Below, one piece after another: positions 8,825-18,296 of a DNA stretch of 64,000 nt. A program made the translations under genes and the position numbers. Every line of letters starts with the position of its first letter. The first letter of the stretch is position 1. The stretch comes from Runella salmonicolor. GTDB lineage: Bacteria > Bacteroidota > Bacteroidia > Cytophagales > Spirosomataceae. The notes below the pieces were generated by a model, which saw only the letters and a program-made list of their open reading frames with translations, ran no database searches and had not been told where the DNA came from. The stretch is from NCBI RefSeq assembly GCF_024158025.1, contig NZ_JAMZEL010000001.1, positions 682,001 through 746,000 on the forward strand, in the 5' to 3' direction.

Positions 8825-8875
8825 TAGTGAGTAGTGGGTAGTGAGTAGTGACGGGGCTGCCCGAGCAGTAGTGAG
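8825..8875. repeat. Degenerate heptamer repeat TAGTGAG with small hairpin
   Basis: Four heptamers in a row (TAGTGAG, TAGTGGG, TAGTGAG, TAGTGAC; 8825-8852), then CGGG-GCTG-CCCG, which can form a small hairpin (8852-8863), then a fifth TAGTGAG (8869-8875). It fills the 100-base gap between purD and ricT. The function is unknown; it is probably an interspersed intergenic repeat. Confidence 0.6.
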
Positions 8876-8913
8876 TATTTTAATACTGACCATAAACCAC
8901 TAATCACCAGCCG

Positions 8914-10203
8914 CTAGTCGTTATAACGGATCAAATCCAATCCAATATCTTTGCGATAATATTTACCTTCAAATTGTACCGTTGCTGCTGCTTTTTGAGA
9001 CTTATTGACGGCTCCTTCGAGCGAGTTTGCCAAGGCTGTTAAAGTCAACACACGGCCTCCGTTGCTGAGTACCTCGCCATTTCCATTGGCGGCGGTCCCA
9101 GCGTGGAAGACGAGCACGTCTTCTATTCTTTCTAACTCTGCAATTTTCTTGCCTTTTTCGTACGCTTCAGGATAGCCCCCCGACACAAGCACCGTGGTCA
9201 CGGCCGTTTGCGGCGAAATCAGCAAATCACTTTCCGCCAATTTTTGGTCGGCAGCGGCGAGCAGAAGCGTTACGAAATCGGACTGAATACGCGGCAATAC
9301 CACCTCGGTTTCGGGGTCGCCCATGCGCGCGTTGTATTCAATCACGTAAGGTTCGCCTTTTACGTTCATTAAACCGATAAAAATAAACCCGACGTAGCGG
9401 ATTTCTTCGGCCTGCAATCCCGACAAGGTAGGCTTAACGATTTTATTTTCTACCTTCCGCAGGAAGTTTTCATCGGCAAACACAACCGGTGACACCGCCC
9501 CCATTCCGCCCGTATTGGGGCCCGTGTCTTTTTCTCCGATTCGCTTGTAGTCTTTTGCTTCAGGCAAAATTTTATAGTTGATACCGTCCGTTAATACAAA
9601 AACAGAAAGTTCGATTCCTCTTAGAAACTGTTCAACGACCACTTTGTTTCCAGCATCGCCAAACTTGGCATCTACCAGCATATCTTGCATGGTGGCCTTG
9701 GCCGTGGCGATGTTTTCTGCGATAATTACCCCTTTGCCAGCGGCCAATCCATCGGCTTTCAAAACAATCGGCAAAGCATGTGACTCCAGAAAAGTAAGGC
9801 CTTCTTCGAGCGTCTCGGAGGTAAATGTGCGAGAAGATGCCGTAGGAATCCCGTACTTCAACATGAAGTTTTTGGAGAAATCCTTGCTTCCTTCCAGTTG
9901 GGCGCCCAGTCGGTCGGGGCCTACAATTTTGACTCTTGAAAGCTCAGGACGTGCTTTCAAAAAATCAACAATTCCATTGACCAGCGGCTCTTCTGGTCCC
10001 ACAATCACTAATTTAATTTTTAGGTCCACAATTGCTTTCGCAGTTGCTTCAAAGTCATTATAGCTAAAGGGGAGATTGGTCGCTACTTGAGCGGTACCTG
10101 CATTGCCGGGGGCTACATACAACTCATCACAGTGTGGGCTTTGCGCAATTTTCCAAGCAAAAGCGTGTTCACGTCCGCCCGAACCAAGGATTAGAATGTT
10201 CAT
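8914..10203 (-). CDS. purD: Phosphoribosylamine-glycine ligase (GAR synthetase)
   Basis: PurD catalyses ATP-dependent ligation of glycine to 5-phosphoribosylamine, the second step of de novo purine synthesis. The 429 residues have the N-terminal MNILILGSGGREHAFAWK signature, an ATP-grasp fold with LKADGLAAGKGV, and GPNTGGMGAVSP and EYNARMGDPE near the metal site. The open frame extends 16 codons upstream to 10251, but the family starts at MNILILG, so ATG 10203 is chosen. The gene stands alone: no other pur genes are nearby. It lies downstream of recQ on the same strand but is separated from it by a strong hairpin, so it probably has its own promoter. Confidence 0.95.
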   Translation of the reverse strand: MNILILGSGGREHAFAWKIAQSPHCDELYVAPGNAGTAQVATNLPFSYNDFEATAKAIVDLKIKLVIVGPEEPLVNGIVDFLKARPELSRVKIVGPDRLGAQLEGSKDFSKNFMLKYGIPTASSRTFTSETLEEGLTFLESHALPIVLKADGLAAGKGVIIAENIATAKATMQDMLVDAKFGDAGNKVVVEQFLRGIELSVFVLTDGINYKILPEAKDYKRIGEKDTGPNTGGMGAVSPVVFADENFLRKVENKIVKPTLSGLQAEEIRYVGFIFIGLMNVKGEPYVIEYNARMGDPETEVVLPRIQSDFVTLLLAAADQKLAESDLLISPQTAVTTVLVSGGYPEAYEKGKKIAELERIEDVLVFHAGTAANGNGEVLSNGGRVLTLTALANSLEGAVNKSQKAAATVQFEGKYYRKDIGLDLIRYND

Positions 10204-10248
10204 CTTTTTTGTATAAAAGGGATCGCTACGAGTAAAATGTTGAGTAAT

Positions 10249-10290
10249 CATAAAATTAAGAACAAACGCGGGTTTGTTCTTAATTTTATG
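10249..10290 (-). terminator. Long hairpin between recQ and purD
   Basis: Perfect 18-bp inverted repeat (10249-10266 and 10273-10290, arms starting CATAAAATTAAG) with a six-base loop CGCGGG. It lies just after the recQ stop codon (10306) in the direction of transcription. It has no clean T-run but contains AT-rich arms, so it probably terminates recQ transcripts or protects their 3' end. Confidence 0.65.
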
Positions 10291-10305
10291 GGGTTAGCTT
10301 TCCAC

Positions 10306-12546
10306 CTAGTTTGCTACTTCTGACAAGAATTTGATACGCATCAATCGGAGTTCGTCCTCGGTGACATCTTCCTCCGCCAACTCATCCATGGCCACTGCAA
10401 TACTATCGGTTTCGGTTGCCATGAAGTAATCGTAAATATCCCGTTGGCGGTCACGGTCCATAATCTGATTGATGTAGTAATCCAAGTTTAGTTTTGTACC
10501 GGAGTAGCAAATGTGTTCAATCTCCTCAATCAACTCGTCCATCCCAAGCCCTTTTGCTTCCGCAATCTCATCCAAATCCACTTTTCGGTCTATCTGCTGA
10601 ATAATAAAAATCTTCACTTTAGACTTGTTAGCTGCTGATTTTACAACTACGTCTTTAGCGGTTTCTATCTCATTTTCTTCAACGTATTTGGTGATTAAAT
10701 CAATAAATGGTCGTCCAAATTTTGATACTTTCCCCATTCCGACCCCGTTGATTTGGGCCATTTCCTGCGACGTGGTAGGGTAAGTGGTGGCCATTTCTTC
10801 CAACGACGGATCTTGGAAAATCACGTACGGAGGAAGGTTTTTTTCTTTCGCCAGTTTCTTACGTAGTGCTTTCAATAAACCTAAAAGCGCTTCATCGTAG
10901 GCATTGCCCCCACCCGCTGGGGCAAGATCCGTTACATCTTCTTCATCGTTTGCTTTCTGAATCTCACTTTCATCAAACGTATGATCTTTGGAAATCGTAA
11001 TCGGATAAGGGTCTTTGATAAACTTGCGTCCCTTTTCCGTCATTTTTAAGACCCCAAAATTTTCGGAATCTTTAGACAGAAATCCAAAAATCACCAGTTG
11101 GCGAATCATTGAACGCCAGAACTCCACTCCGTATTCTTCTCCTTCTTCTTCATCTTTAAATTTACCAGCCCCGTACATTTCAAGCTTGTTGTGCTCGTAG
11201 CTTGTTACGTAGATGTTGTCGGTTGCCGTAATCAAGTCGGCAATGTGGTCTCCGTCAAATCGCTCGTCTGTTTGGTCGATGGCTTTAAGGACCAAAACCG
11301 CCTCTTCCTGAATCCTAATCCGCTGGGTAGGCTTAACGCAATTGTCGCAAAACCCGCAGTCTTTCTCCATGTACTCTCCAAAATAACTCAATAACTGACG
11401 CCGGCGACACGCGCCGAGGTTGGCGTAGGCCACCATTTCATTGAGCAAATGACGCGCGTTGTCACGTTCGGTAACGGACTTATCTTTGTTGAATTTCTCC
11501 AGTTTTTGAATATCGTCGATGCAGTAAAACATGACGCAATTTCCTTCCAGACCATCGCGTCCAGCACGTCCTGTTTCTTGATAATAGCCTTCCAACGACT
11601 TGGGGGCGTCGTAGTGAATCACAAACCGCACGTCGGGCTTGTCGATTCCCATTCCAAAAGCAATCGTTGCCACAATCACGTCGGCTTCTTCATTGAGAAA
11701 GGCATCCTGATTGTGCATCCGGGTCGACGAGTCCAATCCTGCGTGATAGGGCAGTGCTTTTACATCATTCACATTCAGCAAATTGGCCACTTCTTCCACC
11801 GTTTTACGGCTCAGACAATAGATGATACCCGATTTACCTTTGTTGTTTTTAATGTATTTGATGAGTTGTTTGTTAACATCACCTAATTTAGGACGAACTT
11901 CGTAGTAGAGGTTTTTACGGTTAAACGATGTTTTAAACATCGCCGCTTCTTCCATCCTTAAGTTTTTGACAATATCCTGCTGTACTTTGGGCGTAGCGGT
12001 GGCAGTCAACGCGATAAGCGGCAACTCAGGGTTGATGTTATCAATAATTCCACGGATACGACGGTATTCAGGTCGAAAATCATGGCCCCACTCAGAAATA
12101 CAGTGCGCTTCGTCTACCGCTACAAAAGAAATATTGGCTCTTTGTAGAAAATCAAGGTTCTCCTCTTTGGTCAACGATTCTGGAGCAATATATAACAGTT
12201 TTAGGGTTCCGTCTAAGGCGTCTTTTTTAACTTTATTAATTTCAGCCTTGTTGAGGGTAGAATTCAAAAATTGGGCATTGATTCCGAATGCATTGAGTTG
12301 GTCCACCTGATTTTTCATCAACGCAATAAGGGGCGAGATAACGATAGCAATACCTTCAGTTGTTATCGCCGGCAGCTGATAGCACAGGGATTTGCCAGCA
12401 CCAGTAGGCATAATAACGAAGGTGTTATTGCCGCCCATGATGCTATTGATGATAGCCTCCTGCTCTCCTCTAAACTGACTGTAACCAAATATTTCTTTGA
12501 GTCGCTCTTTAAGCGTATGCTGTACGCCTGTGTCTACCTGAATCAT
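10306..12546 (-). CDS. recQ: ATP-dependent DNA helicase RecQ
   Basis: A 746-residue 3'-5' helicase of recombination and replication-fork repair. Visible features in order: motif I PTGAGKSLCYQLP near residue 48; DEAHCISEWGHDFRP (DEAH box plus aromatic loop); SAT-like ALTATAT; QETGRAGRDG (motif VI); the RQC zinc site C-R-R-R and CGFCDNC near residue 400; a winged-helix region; an HRDC domain about 555-640 (EALLGLLKALRKKLAKE); and a C-terminal helical extension of about 100 residues (HTH_40-like), common in Bacteroidota RecQ. Length is normal for this lineage. ATG 12546 is preceded by a purine-rich GAGG on the minus strand. Confidence 0.95.
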   Translation of the reverse strand: MIQVDTGVQHTLKERLKEIFGYSQFRGEQEAIINSIMGGNNTFVIMPTGAGKSLCYQLPAITTEGIAIVISPLIALMKNQVDQLNAFGINAQFLNSTLNKAEINKVKKDALDGTLKLLYIAPESLTKEENLDFLQRANISFVAVDEAHCISEWGHDFRPEYRRIRGIIDNINPELPLIALTATATPKVQQDIVKNLRMEEAAMFKTSFNRKNLYYEVRPKLGDVNKQLIKYIKNNKGKSGIIYCLSRKTVEEVANLLNVNDVKALPYHAGLDSSTRMHNQDAFLNEEADVIVATIAFGMGIDKPDVRFVIHYDAPKSLEGYYQETGRAGRDGLEGNCVMFYCIDDIQKLEKFNKDKSVTERDNARHLLNEMVAYANLGACRRRQLLSYFGEYMEKDCGFCDNCVKPTQRIRIQEEAVLVLKAIDQTDERFDGDHIADLITATDNIYVTSYEHNKLEMYGAGKFKDEEEGEEYGVEFWRSMIRQLVIFGFLSKDSENFGVLKMTEKGRKFIKDPYPITISKDHTFDESEIQKANDEEDVTDLAPAGGGNAYDEALLGLLKALRKKLAKEKNLPPYVIFQDPSLEEMATTYPTTSQEMAQINGVGMGKVSKFGRPFIDLITKYVEENEIETAKDVVVKSAANKSKVKIFIIQQIDRKVDLDEIAEAKGLGMDELIEEIEHICYSGTKLNLDYYINQIMDRDRQRDIYDYFMATETDSIAVAMDELAEEDVTEDELRLMRIKFLSEVAN

Positions 12547-12878
12547 CCTCGTGACTTATAAATTTTAGTGGCTTTTACTCTCCTGATTTACAGGGATTTG
12601 TATAGCTTTTGTGGTGAGTTGGAATGTAAAAAAACAACGATTATCCAGAGTTTTGCCAATCCGTTGTAATCGGACCCTGAACTTCAGTATCTAAGTTTGA
12701 AATTAGTAAAAATTATCAAATTTGACACAACAAATTTTCAGCTGTAAAAAAAACATTTTTTTTTACCGAACCACCCGAAATGACTAACAACCTACTGACA
12801 GCCAAAACCTTGCAGGGATTTTACTTAGTAAAATAGGGAGAAAATTTGTTTAAAAATATCCATAATACTTCCGTTTAT
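12547..12878. other. Intergenic region with one palindrome
   Basis: No gene found in about 330 bases between the recQ start and the stop of the DUF4293 gene. It contains A/T runs and a near-perfect palindrome ATTTTACT-T-AGTAAAAT (12818-12834). This could be an operator or part of a terminator for the DUF4293 gene, but nothing decides it. Confidence 0.4.
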
Positions 12879-13352
12879 TTATCGCATCCGCTCCTGCGAA
12901 CGAACAAATTTCTCGTCGCGACGTATAAAACGGTTGGCAAGTACGTTGGCCAACATGGCTAATATAAGGGAATAAAAACCAAGTCCGAAATCTCCATTGG
13001 CGGCGGGATCAAAAAGATTTTTAGCTTTTCCAAACACAAAATACATGACCAAACCCATTATAATCGTCATAAGTACGGAGTTGGCGGCACATAATCCCGA
13101 CTGAAGCAAACGGTTTTTGTATTGAGACAACGCAAAAGCGGCCAATGCCGCCACAAGTGCCCCCAGCAAAGTTAGGTACCACACTGGCGTGATAACCGAG
13201 CTAGTGCCTTGCTGGTGGATAAGCCGCAGGGCCGTCAAATGAACCGATTGAGTTGTATCTAATGCTGTTTTATCCCAAATAGGCAGGGAAATCATACCGC
13301 CCATTCCTACGGCAACCAAAGCTAAAAAAAGTGACTGAATACGCTGTAACAT
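12879..13352 (-). CDS. DUF4293 family four-helix membrane protein
   Basis: A 157-residue integral membrane protein with four hydrophobic segments (about residues 5-25, 58-78, 85-112 and 120-142). The start MLQRIQSLFL and the overall pattern match DUF4293, a family restricted to Bacteroidota with unknown function. The C-terminal tail is basic (FIRRDEKFVRSQERMR). It stands alone, with the divergent yifB gene on the other side. A TACCTTTG match to the Bacteroidota -7 box lies on the minus strand at 13411-13418, about 60 bases upstream of the start, but I do not see a good -33 element at the usual spacing. Confidence 0.85.
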   Translation of the reverse strand: MLQRIQSLFLALVAVGMGGMISLPIWDKTALDTTQSVHLTALRLIHQQGTSSVITPVWYLTLLGALVAALAAFALSQYKNRLLQSGLCAANSVLMTIIMGLVMYFVFGKAKNLFDPAANGDFGLGFYSLILAMLANVLANRFIRRDEKFVRSQERMR

Positions 13353-13559
13353 AACTTGTTAGTAGTTATTCTTATTTGTTTTTAATGATTTATTTACTAA
13401 TAAAGGATGGCAAAGGTAATCAATTGACTATAATTTTGATACACCCGCTGGAGGGAAGATTTCAAACCTTCTTACCAACGCAAACGTTGGACCGCAGCAC
13501 ATCACTTTGATAGATAAACTTTATTTTTACGAAAAAATCAGCTTTTAAAAGAATCGAGT

Positions 13560-15101
13560 ATGCTTTCAAAAACGTTCGGCAGTGCAGTCTATGGCGTCAA
13601 TGCCACCATCATTACCATTGAAGTAACAGTAGGGCAGGGAATGCGTTTTTTTATGGTGGGATTGCCCGACAGTGCCGTAAAAGAAAGTGAACAGCGGGTG
13701 GAAGCGTCGCTGAAATACTTTAATTACCGTATGCCTCGCCAAAAAGTGGTCGTCAATCTGGCCCCTGCGGACATCCGAAAAGAAGGCTCGGCCTACGATC
13801 TGCCCATCGCCCTGTGTGTACTTCAAGCATCTGACCAACTGGTTGCCCAAAAGAATTTGGAAGACTACATCATCATGGGAGAACTTTCGCTAGATGGCAA
13901 CCTCCGCCCCATCAAAGGAGTGTTGCCCATTGCCATCGAAGCCCGTAAATTAGGGTATAAAGGGTTCATTCTTCCCGCCGCCAATGCCCACGAGGCCGCG
14001 ATTGTCAATAACCTAGACGTGATTCCCGTCGAAAACCTTAAAGATGCCATCGAGTTTTTTGAAGGCACCAAAGACATCACGCCCGTAACCATTGATACCC
14101 GGGATATTTTCCTGAGCACCCACAACGAATACGACGCTGATTTTGAGCATGTACAGGGGCAGGAAAACATCAAACGCGCCCTCGAAATTTCGGCGGCGGG
14201 CGGACACAATGCCATCATGATTGGGCCTCCCGGTTCGGGAAAAACCATGTTGGCGAAGCGAATTCCGTCCATTTTGCCCCCTCTAACGCTCCACGAAGCC
14301 CTCGAAACGACCAAAATCCATTCGGTAGCGGGGAAATTGGGCGCAAAAGCCGCGCTTATTTCACGGCGTCCGTTTCGGGCACCTCACCATACCGTAAGCG
14401 ACGCCGCTTTGGTTGGCGGTGGTTCGTTTCCCCAACCTGGCGAAATCTCGCTGGCGCACAACGGGGTGTTGTTTCTGGATGAACTGCCCGAATTTAAACG
14501 TACAGTTTTGGAAGTAATGCGACAACCGCTCGAAGAACGTCGTGTAACCATTTCGCGGACCAAATGGGCCATTGAATTTCCCGCCAATTTTATGCTCATT
14601 GCCAGCATGAATCCTTGTCCGTGCGGGTATTATAACCATCCCGAAAAAGAATGTGTATGCCCACCGGGAGCGGTGCAACGCTATCTGAACAAAATCAGCG
14701 GTCCGCTCCTCGACCGCATTGATTTGCACGTAGAAGTCACGCCCGTTTCGTTTGACCAAATTGCCTCTACCCGCAAATCCGAAAACAGCACCGCCATCCG
14801 CGAGCGAGTCATCAAGGCGCGCGAAATTCAAACCGAGCGTTTTAAAGAAAATACGGGTATTTACTGCAACGCCATGATGCCATCGCAAATGGTGAAAGAA
14901 ATTTGTGACATTAATCCTGCGGGCAAAATTCTGCTCAAAACCGCCATGGAACGCCTCGGTCTTTCGGCGCGGGCGTACGACCGTATCCTGAAAGTATCAC
15001 GCACCATTGCCGATTTAGCCGCCAGCCCCGACATCAAAATTGAACACTTGGCCGAAGCCATTCAGTACCGAAGTTTGGATAGAGAAAGTTGGGCGGGGTA
15101 G
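13560..15101 (+). CDS. comM: YifB/ComM family Mg-chelatase-like AAA+ ATPase
   Basis: A 513-residue protein. The N-terminal ~190 residues form the Lon-protease-like ChlI domain (YGVNATIITIEVTVGQG, GELSLDGNLRPIKGVLP). Then comes the Mg-chelatase ATPase with Walker A GPPGSGKTMLAKR near residue 222, Walker B LFLDELPEF, and the C-terminal helical domain (RAYDRILKVSRTIADL). A cysteine cluster (NPCPCGYYNH, CVCPPG) lies near residue 355. In naturally transformable bacteria ComM is a branch-migration helicase acting on integrated DNA; the role in this lineage is inferred from that family. Length is normal. It is followed 36 bases later by a restriction-type gene on the same strand. Confidence 0.92.
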   Translation: MLSKTFGSAVYGVNATIITIEVTVGQGMRFFMVGLPDSAVKESEQRVEASLKYFNYRMPRQKVVVNLAPADIRKEGSAYDLPIALCVLQASDQLVAQKNLEDYIIMGELSLDGNLRPIKGVLPIAIEARKLGYKGFILPAANAHEAAIVNNLDVIPVENLKDAIEFFEGTKDITPVTIDTRDIFLSTHNEYDADFEHVQGQENIKRALEISAAGGHNAIMIGPPGSGKTMLAKRIPSILPPLTLHEALETTKIHSVAGKLGAKAALISRRPFRAPHHTVSDAALVGGGSFPQPGEISLAHNGVLFLDELPEFKRTVLEVMRQPLEERRVTISRTKWAIEFPANFMLIASMNPCPCGYYNHPEKECVCPPGAVQRYLNKISGPLLDRIDLHVEVTPVSFDQIASTRKSENSTAIRERVIKAREIQTERFKENTGIYCNAMMPSQMVKEICDINPAGKILLKTAMERLGLSARAYDRILKVSRTIADLAASPDIKIEHLAEAIQYRSLDRESWAG

Positions 15102-15137
15102 AGCTATATTTGTTTTAATGGTTAAATTTGCGCTACT

Positions 15138-16835
15138 ATGTCAAAAATATTCTTCGAACAATCAAGACCTACATTTTCGGAAATCATAGGGAACGGAAAA
15201 ACCTTTGAAGTTCCTAATTATCAACGAAATTATAGTTGGCACTACGATGAGTGGGAGGATTTGTGGTTAGATATTGAAGAGCTCAACTCAGACGACAATC
15301 ATTACATGGGTTATGTTGTTCTTAAGCGTACGCCTAATCCTAAACATTATGAAATAATTGACGGGCAACAACGAATTACGACGCTAAGTATTATTTGTTT
15401 GGCATGTATCAGTCTGTTACAGGATTGGATAAACGACGATATTGAGGCTGAAGACAATCGAAAAAGATTAGAATTAATACGAACAGGTTATATCGGCTTT
15501 TTGGAAGGGCGTACGCTGGTTACTAAAGCAAAGCTTAGATTAAACCGGATTAACGAATATTTTTTCAGAAGTTACTTGGTACAGTTGCGTAAACCCAGTA
15601 ATATAAGCAGCGAAAAACCTTCCGTCCAAAAATTGTACAAAGCATTTACTTATTTTAAAAAAAAGGTAGAAGAAAAGTTTGAATCAAATAAATCTGGCGC
15701 GGATTTGTTTGATTTTGTAGACGGTAATTTAGGCAGCAATTTATTTTTCACACTTATTGAAGTAGGTGATGATACAAATGCTTACAAAATTTTTGAAACT
15801 CTTAATGCACGAGGGGTAAAACTGTCGGCTTCTGACTTGCTAAAAAATTATTTATTTTCTCTTATCTTATCTGATTCACCTGCATTGGTAGAAGATTTAG
15901 ATATGAAATGGGACGCCATAAACGACATCCTTGGAAATACAGAAGTTACCACCTATTTACGCCATTATTGGAATGCTCGCCAAAATAAAATCGAACGAAA
16001 ATCCACCTTATTCAAGGCGTTAAAAAGAAAAGTGGCTAAGCAGCAGGAAGCATTGGACTTATTAAACAGCTTGGAAGAAAATGTTAGTGTATACGCAGCG
16101 TTAAGCGATGAAAATAATGCATTGTGGTCGGATGATGAGAGAAAATCCATTAAAGAGCTGAATTTATTTGACGTAACTCAGTGCTACTCTTTATTGCTTG
16201 TCGCGAAAGAGAAGTTAGCACCTGGCGAATTTGTAAAGCTACTTAAGGATATAGTTGTTATAAGTTTCCGGTATAATATCATAGGCGGACAAAATCCTAA
16301 TGAGTTGGAAAGAGTATATAACGACGCTGCCAACAAAGTGTTCAGGGGAGAACTAACAACCGCAAAGGCAATTTTTAAATCATTGGAAAGCGTATATATA
16401 GCTGATACAAATTTCAAAAATGACTTTGCTACAAAATCAATTAATACAAATAAAGCAAATCAACTCGTTAAGTATGTCCTCTCAAAACTCGAAAGACAAT
16501 ACGGAGGAAACGAAATAGATTTAAACGATAAGTCGGTAACGATTGAACATATTCTACCCGAAAAGCCAACGGATGAGTGGATTGAGGCGTTCCACAATAC
16601 GGATACTTCCCAATATATCTACCGAATCGGAAATTTAACGTTATTAAAAACCAATACTAATAATACTGTTGGAAGAAAACTCTTTGCAGTTAAATACCCT
16701 GAATACAAAAAAAGTGATTTTAAATTAACAAATTCACATCTTGAGTATGATAAATGGGATGCAAGTACAATAAGCAGTAGGCAAAGAGACATGGCTACAA
16801 AAGCTATCTCCATTTGGAAAATAAATTATTTGTAG
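15138..16835 (+). CDS. GmrSD-type DUF262/DUF1524 restriction protein
   Basis: A 565-residue protein that joins a DUF262 domain (about 8-260, with PNYQRNYSW and the IIDGQQRITTL motif near residue 75) to a DUF1524 domain (about 440-560, with VTIEHILPEKP, IGNLTLLKTNTNN and FAVKYPEY). In family members such as GmrSD and related phage-defence enzymes the DUF262 part hydrolyses nucleotide and the DUF1524 part is an HNH/His-Me nuclease that acts on modified phage DNA. The gene is a single unit with no methylase nearby. Its base use is clearly richer in A/T than that of yifB before it or the oxidase after it, which suggests horizontal acquisition. TATATTTG (15105) and TAAATTTG (15123) upstream fit -7 boxes. 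It converges with the next gene with only 12 bases between them. Confidence 0.85.
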   Translation: MSKIFFEQSRPTFSEIIGNGKTFEVPNYQRNYSWHYDEWEDLWLDIEELNSDDNHYMGYVVLKRTPNPKHYEIIDGQQRITTLSIICLACISLLQDWINDDIEAEDNRKRLELIRTGYIGFLEGRTLVTKAKLRLNRINEYFFRSYLVQLRKPSNISSEKPSVQKLYKAFTYFKKKVEEKFESNKSGADLFDFVDGNLGSNLFFTLIEVGDDTNAYKIFETLNARGVKLSASDLLKNYLFSLILSDSPALVEDLDMKWDAINDILGNTEVTTYLRHYWNARQNKIERKSTLFKALKRKVAKQQEALDLLNSLEENVSVYAALSDENNALWSDDERKSIKELNLFDVTQCYSLLLVAKEKLAPGEFVKLLKDIVVISFRYNIIGGQNPNELERVYNDAANKVFRGELTTAKAIFKSLESVYIADTNFKNDFATKSINTNKANQLVKYVLSKLERQYGGNEIDLNDKSVTIEHILPEKPTDEWIEAFHNTDTSQYIYRIGNLTLLKTNTNNTVGRKLFAVKYPEYKKSDFKLTNSHLEYDKWDASTISSRQRDMATKAISIWKINYL

Positions 16836-16847
16836 CCATTCCTCTCT

Positions 16848-18218
16848 TTACGTCACATCCCTATACAACTCCTCCACGACCCTGCGACCCGATTCAATCG
16901 CACCGTGAACGGTGCCGCTGTGGCCGCCGTAGTGCGTAGCCTCCCCAGCAAAATAAACTTTGCGCTGCACGGGCAACGACAGCGTTTGGCGGGTCAGGAG
17001 TCCGCCACCCCCCACGATGGGGTACGAATAGGCGCCCTTAATAAACGGGTCTTTGCCCCAATCCATTAGACGGGCATTCGTAAGGGCACCAGAAGCAACA
17101 CCTTTTCCATAAATCACATCCAACTCTTTGATGATGCTTTGAATCGCCGCCGCGCTCGATTGCGCACTAAGGGCTTCGGCTTTTTCACCCATCGTCAAGC
17201 CTGTCAAAACAAAGGATTTTGTACTGCGCCCGTTTGAACTTACCCGATATTCGGGTATGGCGCCCGACGTATACACAGAATCCGTGGCGGCATCCCAAAA
17301 ACGTTGATTGAACTCCAATATTACTTTAATTCCAGCCCCCGTGCCAATACCCCTAATGGAAGCAAGCTTAGATTCTGGAAGTGCTGGTACAAACTGTAAA
17401 TCAGTGCTTTGCAGCACAGCAAGCGGTACCGTTATAATCACCTTGTCTACGTAGCGTCGCTGGGCTTGGGCATCTTCCAACATGATGCGTTCATTGGTAT
17501 AATCAATGCGCTTGATTTGCGTATTAAATACAACCCTTGGCAGTATATTCTTGAATTTTTCTTCTAAAACCGAAGTTAACGAACGATTTGCGAGCAAAAA
17601 CTCTCCCTCTCCAGCGGACCAAGCTTGGCGCTCCTCCGCCGTACCCAAAACACTCAGGCGGTTGGCCGACGTACCGTGGGGATTGGCCACCAAAGCATCG
17701 GCAATGTGCCGCACTCCTGACGCTAATTTGGCCGATTCCATGTATTGAAGCAAGGTAGTGTCGGCGCCCGAATAATTCATTGACTGTTGAGCCAAAGACA
17801 CGGCGGCTTTGAAATCAGCGTTATTGCCCCATTGGGCTTCGGAAAGAACCTGATTACCAATTTGATAAAAATCTGTCGAGGTGTTCGACACAAAAGACGC
17901 ACCTGATTCTTTGACCCAATCGTACCAGAGCGAGCGGTTTCCCTGAATTTTTTCGGCTCCTAGCTCAATGTCGAAATCAGCGAAACCCTTCAGCGAACGA
18001 ATTCGTCCGCCAATTTGGTCGGCCGCTTCATAAATGGTATAATTTGCTTTCTTTTCTGCCAACAAAGAGCCCGCATACAGCCCCGCCGCCCCCGCTCCGA
18101 TAATGGCAATCTGTCCTTTATACTCTCGCTCCGCATAGGGGTCTTCTTCTTTACAACTGCCAAAGGCAATGGCTCCAGTGGTAAAGACGGTATTTTTGAT
18201 AAAATCGCGACGTTGCAT
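16848..18218 (-). CDS. Flavin-dependent amine oxidase, exported
   Basis: A 456-residue FAD enzyme of the monoamine oxidase family. It starts with a twin-arginine-like signal MQRRDFIKN followed by a lipobox-like FGSC at about residue 23, so it is probably a Tat-exported lipoprotein. The Rossmann motif IAIIGAGAAGLYAGSLLAEK (GxGxxG) follows at about 36-55, then the RIRSLKGFADFDIELGAEKI segment in pieces and a C-terminal FAD-contact FAGEATHYGGHSGTVHGAIESG (seen around residues 425-446). The substrate cannot be told from sequence. It is transcribed away from folK with an 80-base gap, and no partner gene is evident. Confidence 0.87.
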   Translation of the reverse strand: MQRRDFIKNTVFTTGAIAFGSCKEEDPYAEREYKGQIAIIGAGAAGLYAGSLLAEKKANYTIYEAADQIGGRIRSLKGFADFDIELGAEKIQGNRSLWYDWVKESGASFVSNTSTDFYQIGNQVLSEAQWGNNADFKAAVSLAQQSMNYSGADTTLLQYMESAKLASGVRHIADALVANPHGTSANRLSVLGTAEERQAWSAGEGEFLLANRSLTSVLEEKFKNILPRVVFNTQIKRIDYTNERIMLEDAQAQRRYVDKVIITVPLAVLQSTDLQFVPALPESKLASIRGIGTGAGIKVILEFNQRFWDAATDSVYTSGAIPEYRVSSNGRSTKSFVLTGLTMGEKAEALSAQSSAAAIQSIIKELDVIYGKGVASGALTNARLMDWGKDPFIKGAYSYPIVGGGGLLTRQTLSLPVQRKVYFAGEATHYGGHSGTVHGAIESGRRVVEELYRDVT

Positions 18219-18296
18219 AGTGGTGAGTTAATGAGGATTCAATGGTGCTTTTGCTTACGTGTAAAAACTCCCGTTCTCTATTTTTCAATTGTACAT

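Noticed and set aside
9578..10063. 161-codon open frame opposite purD
   Set aside because: It mirrors conserved purD codons on the other strand, has no recognisable domain and no promoter.
14361..14888. 175-codon open frame opposite yifB
   Set aside because: Lies wholly inside a strongly conserved gene; sequence is low in family-like features and is a codon-bias shadow.
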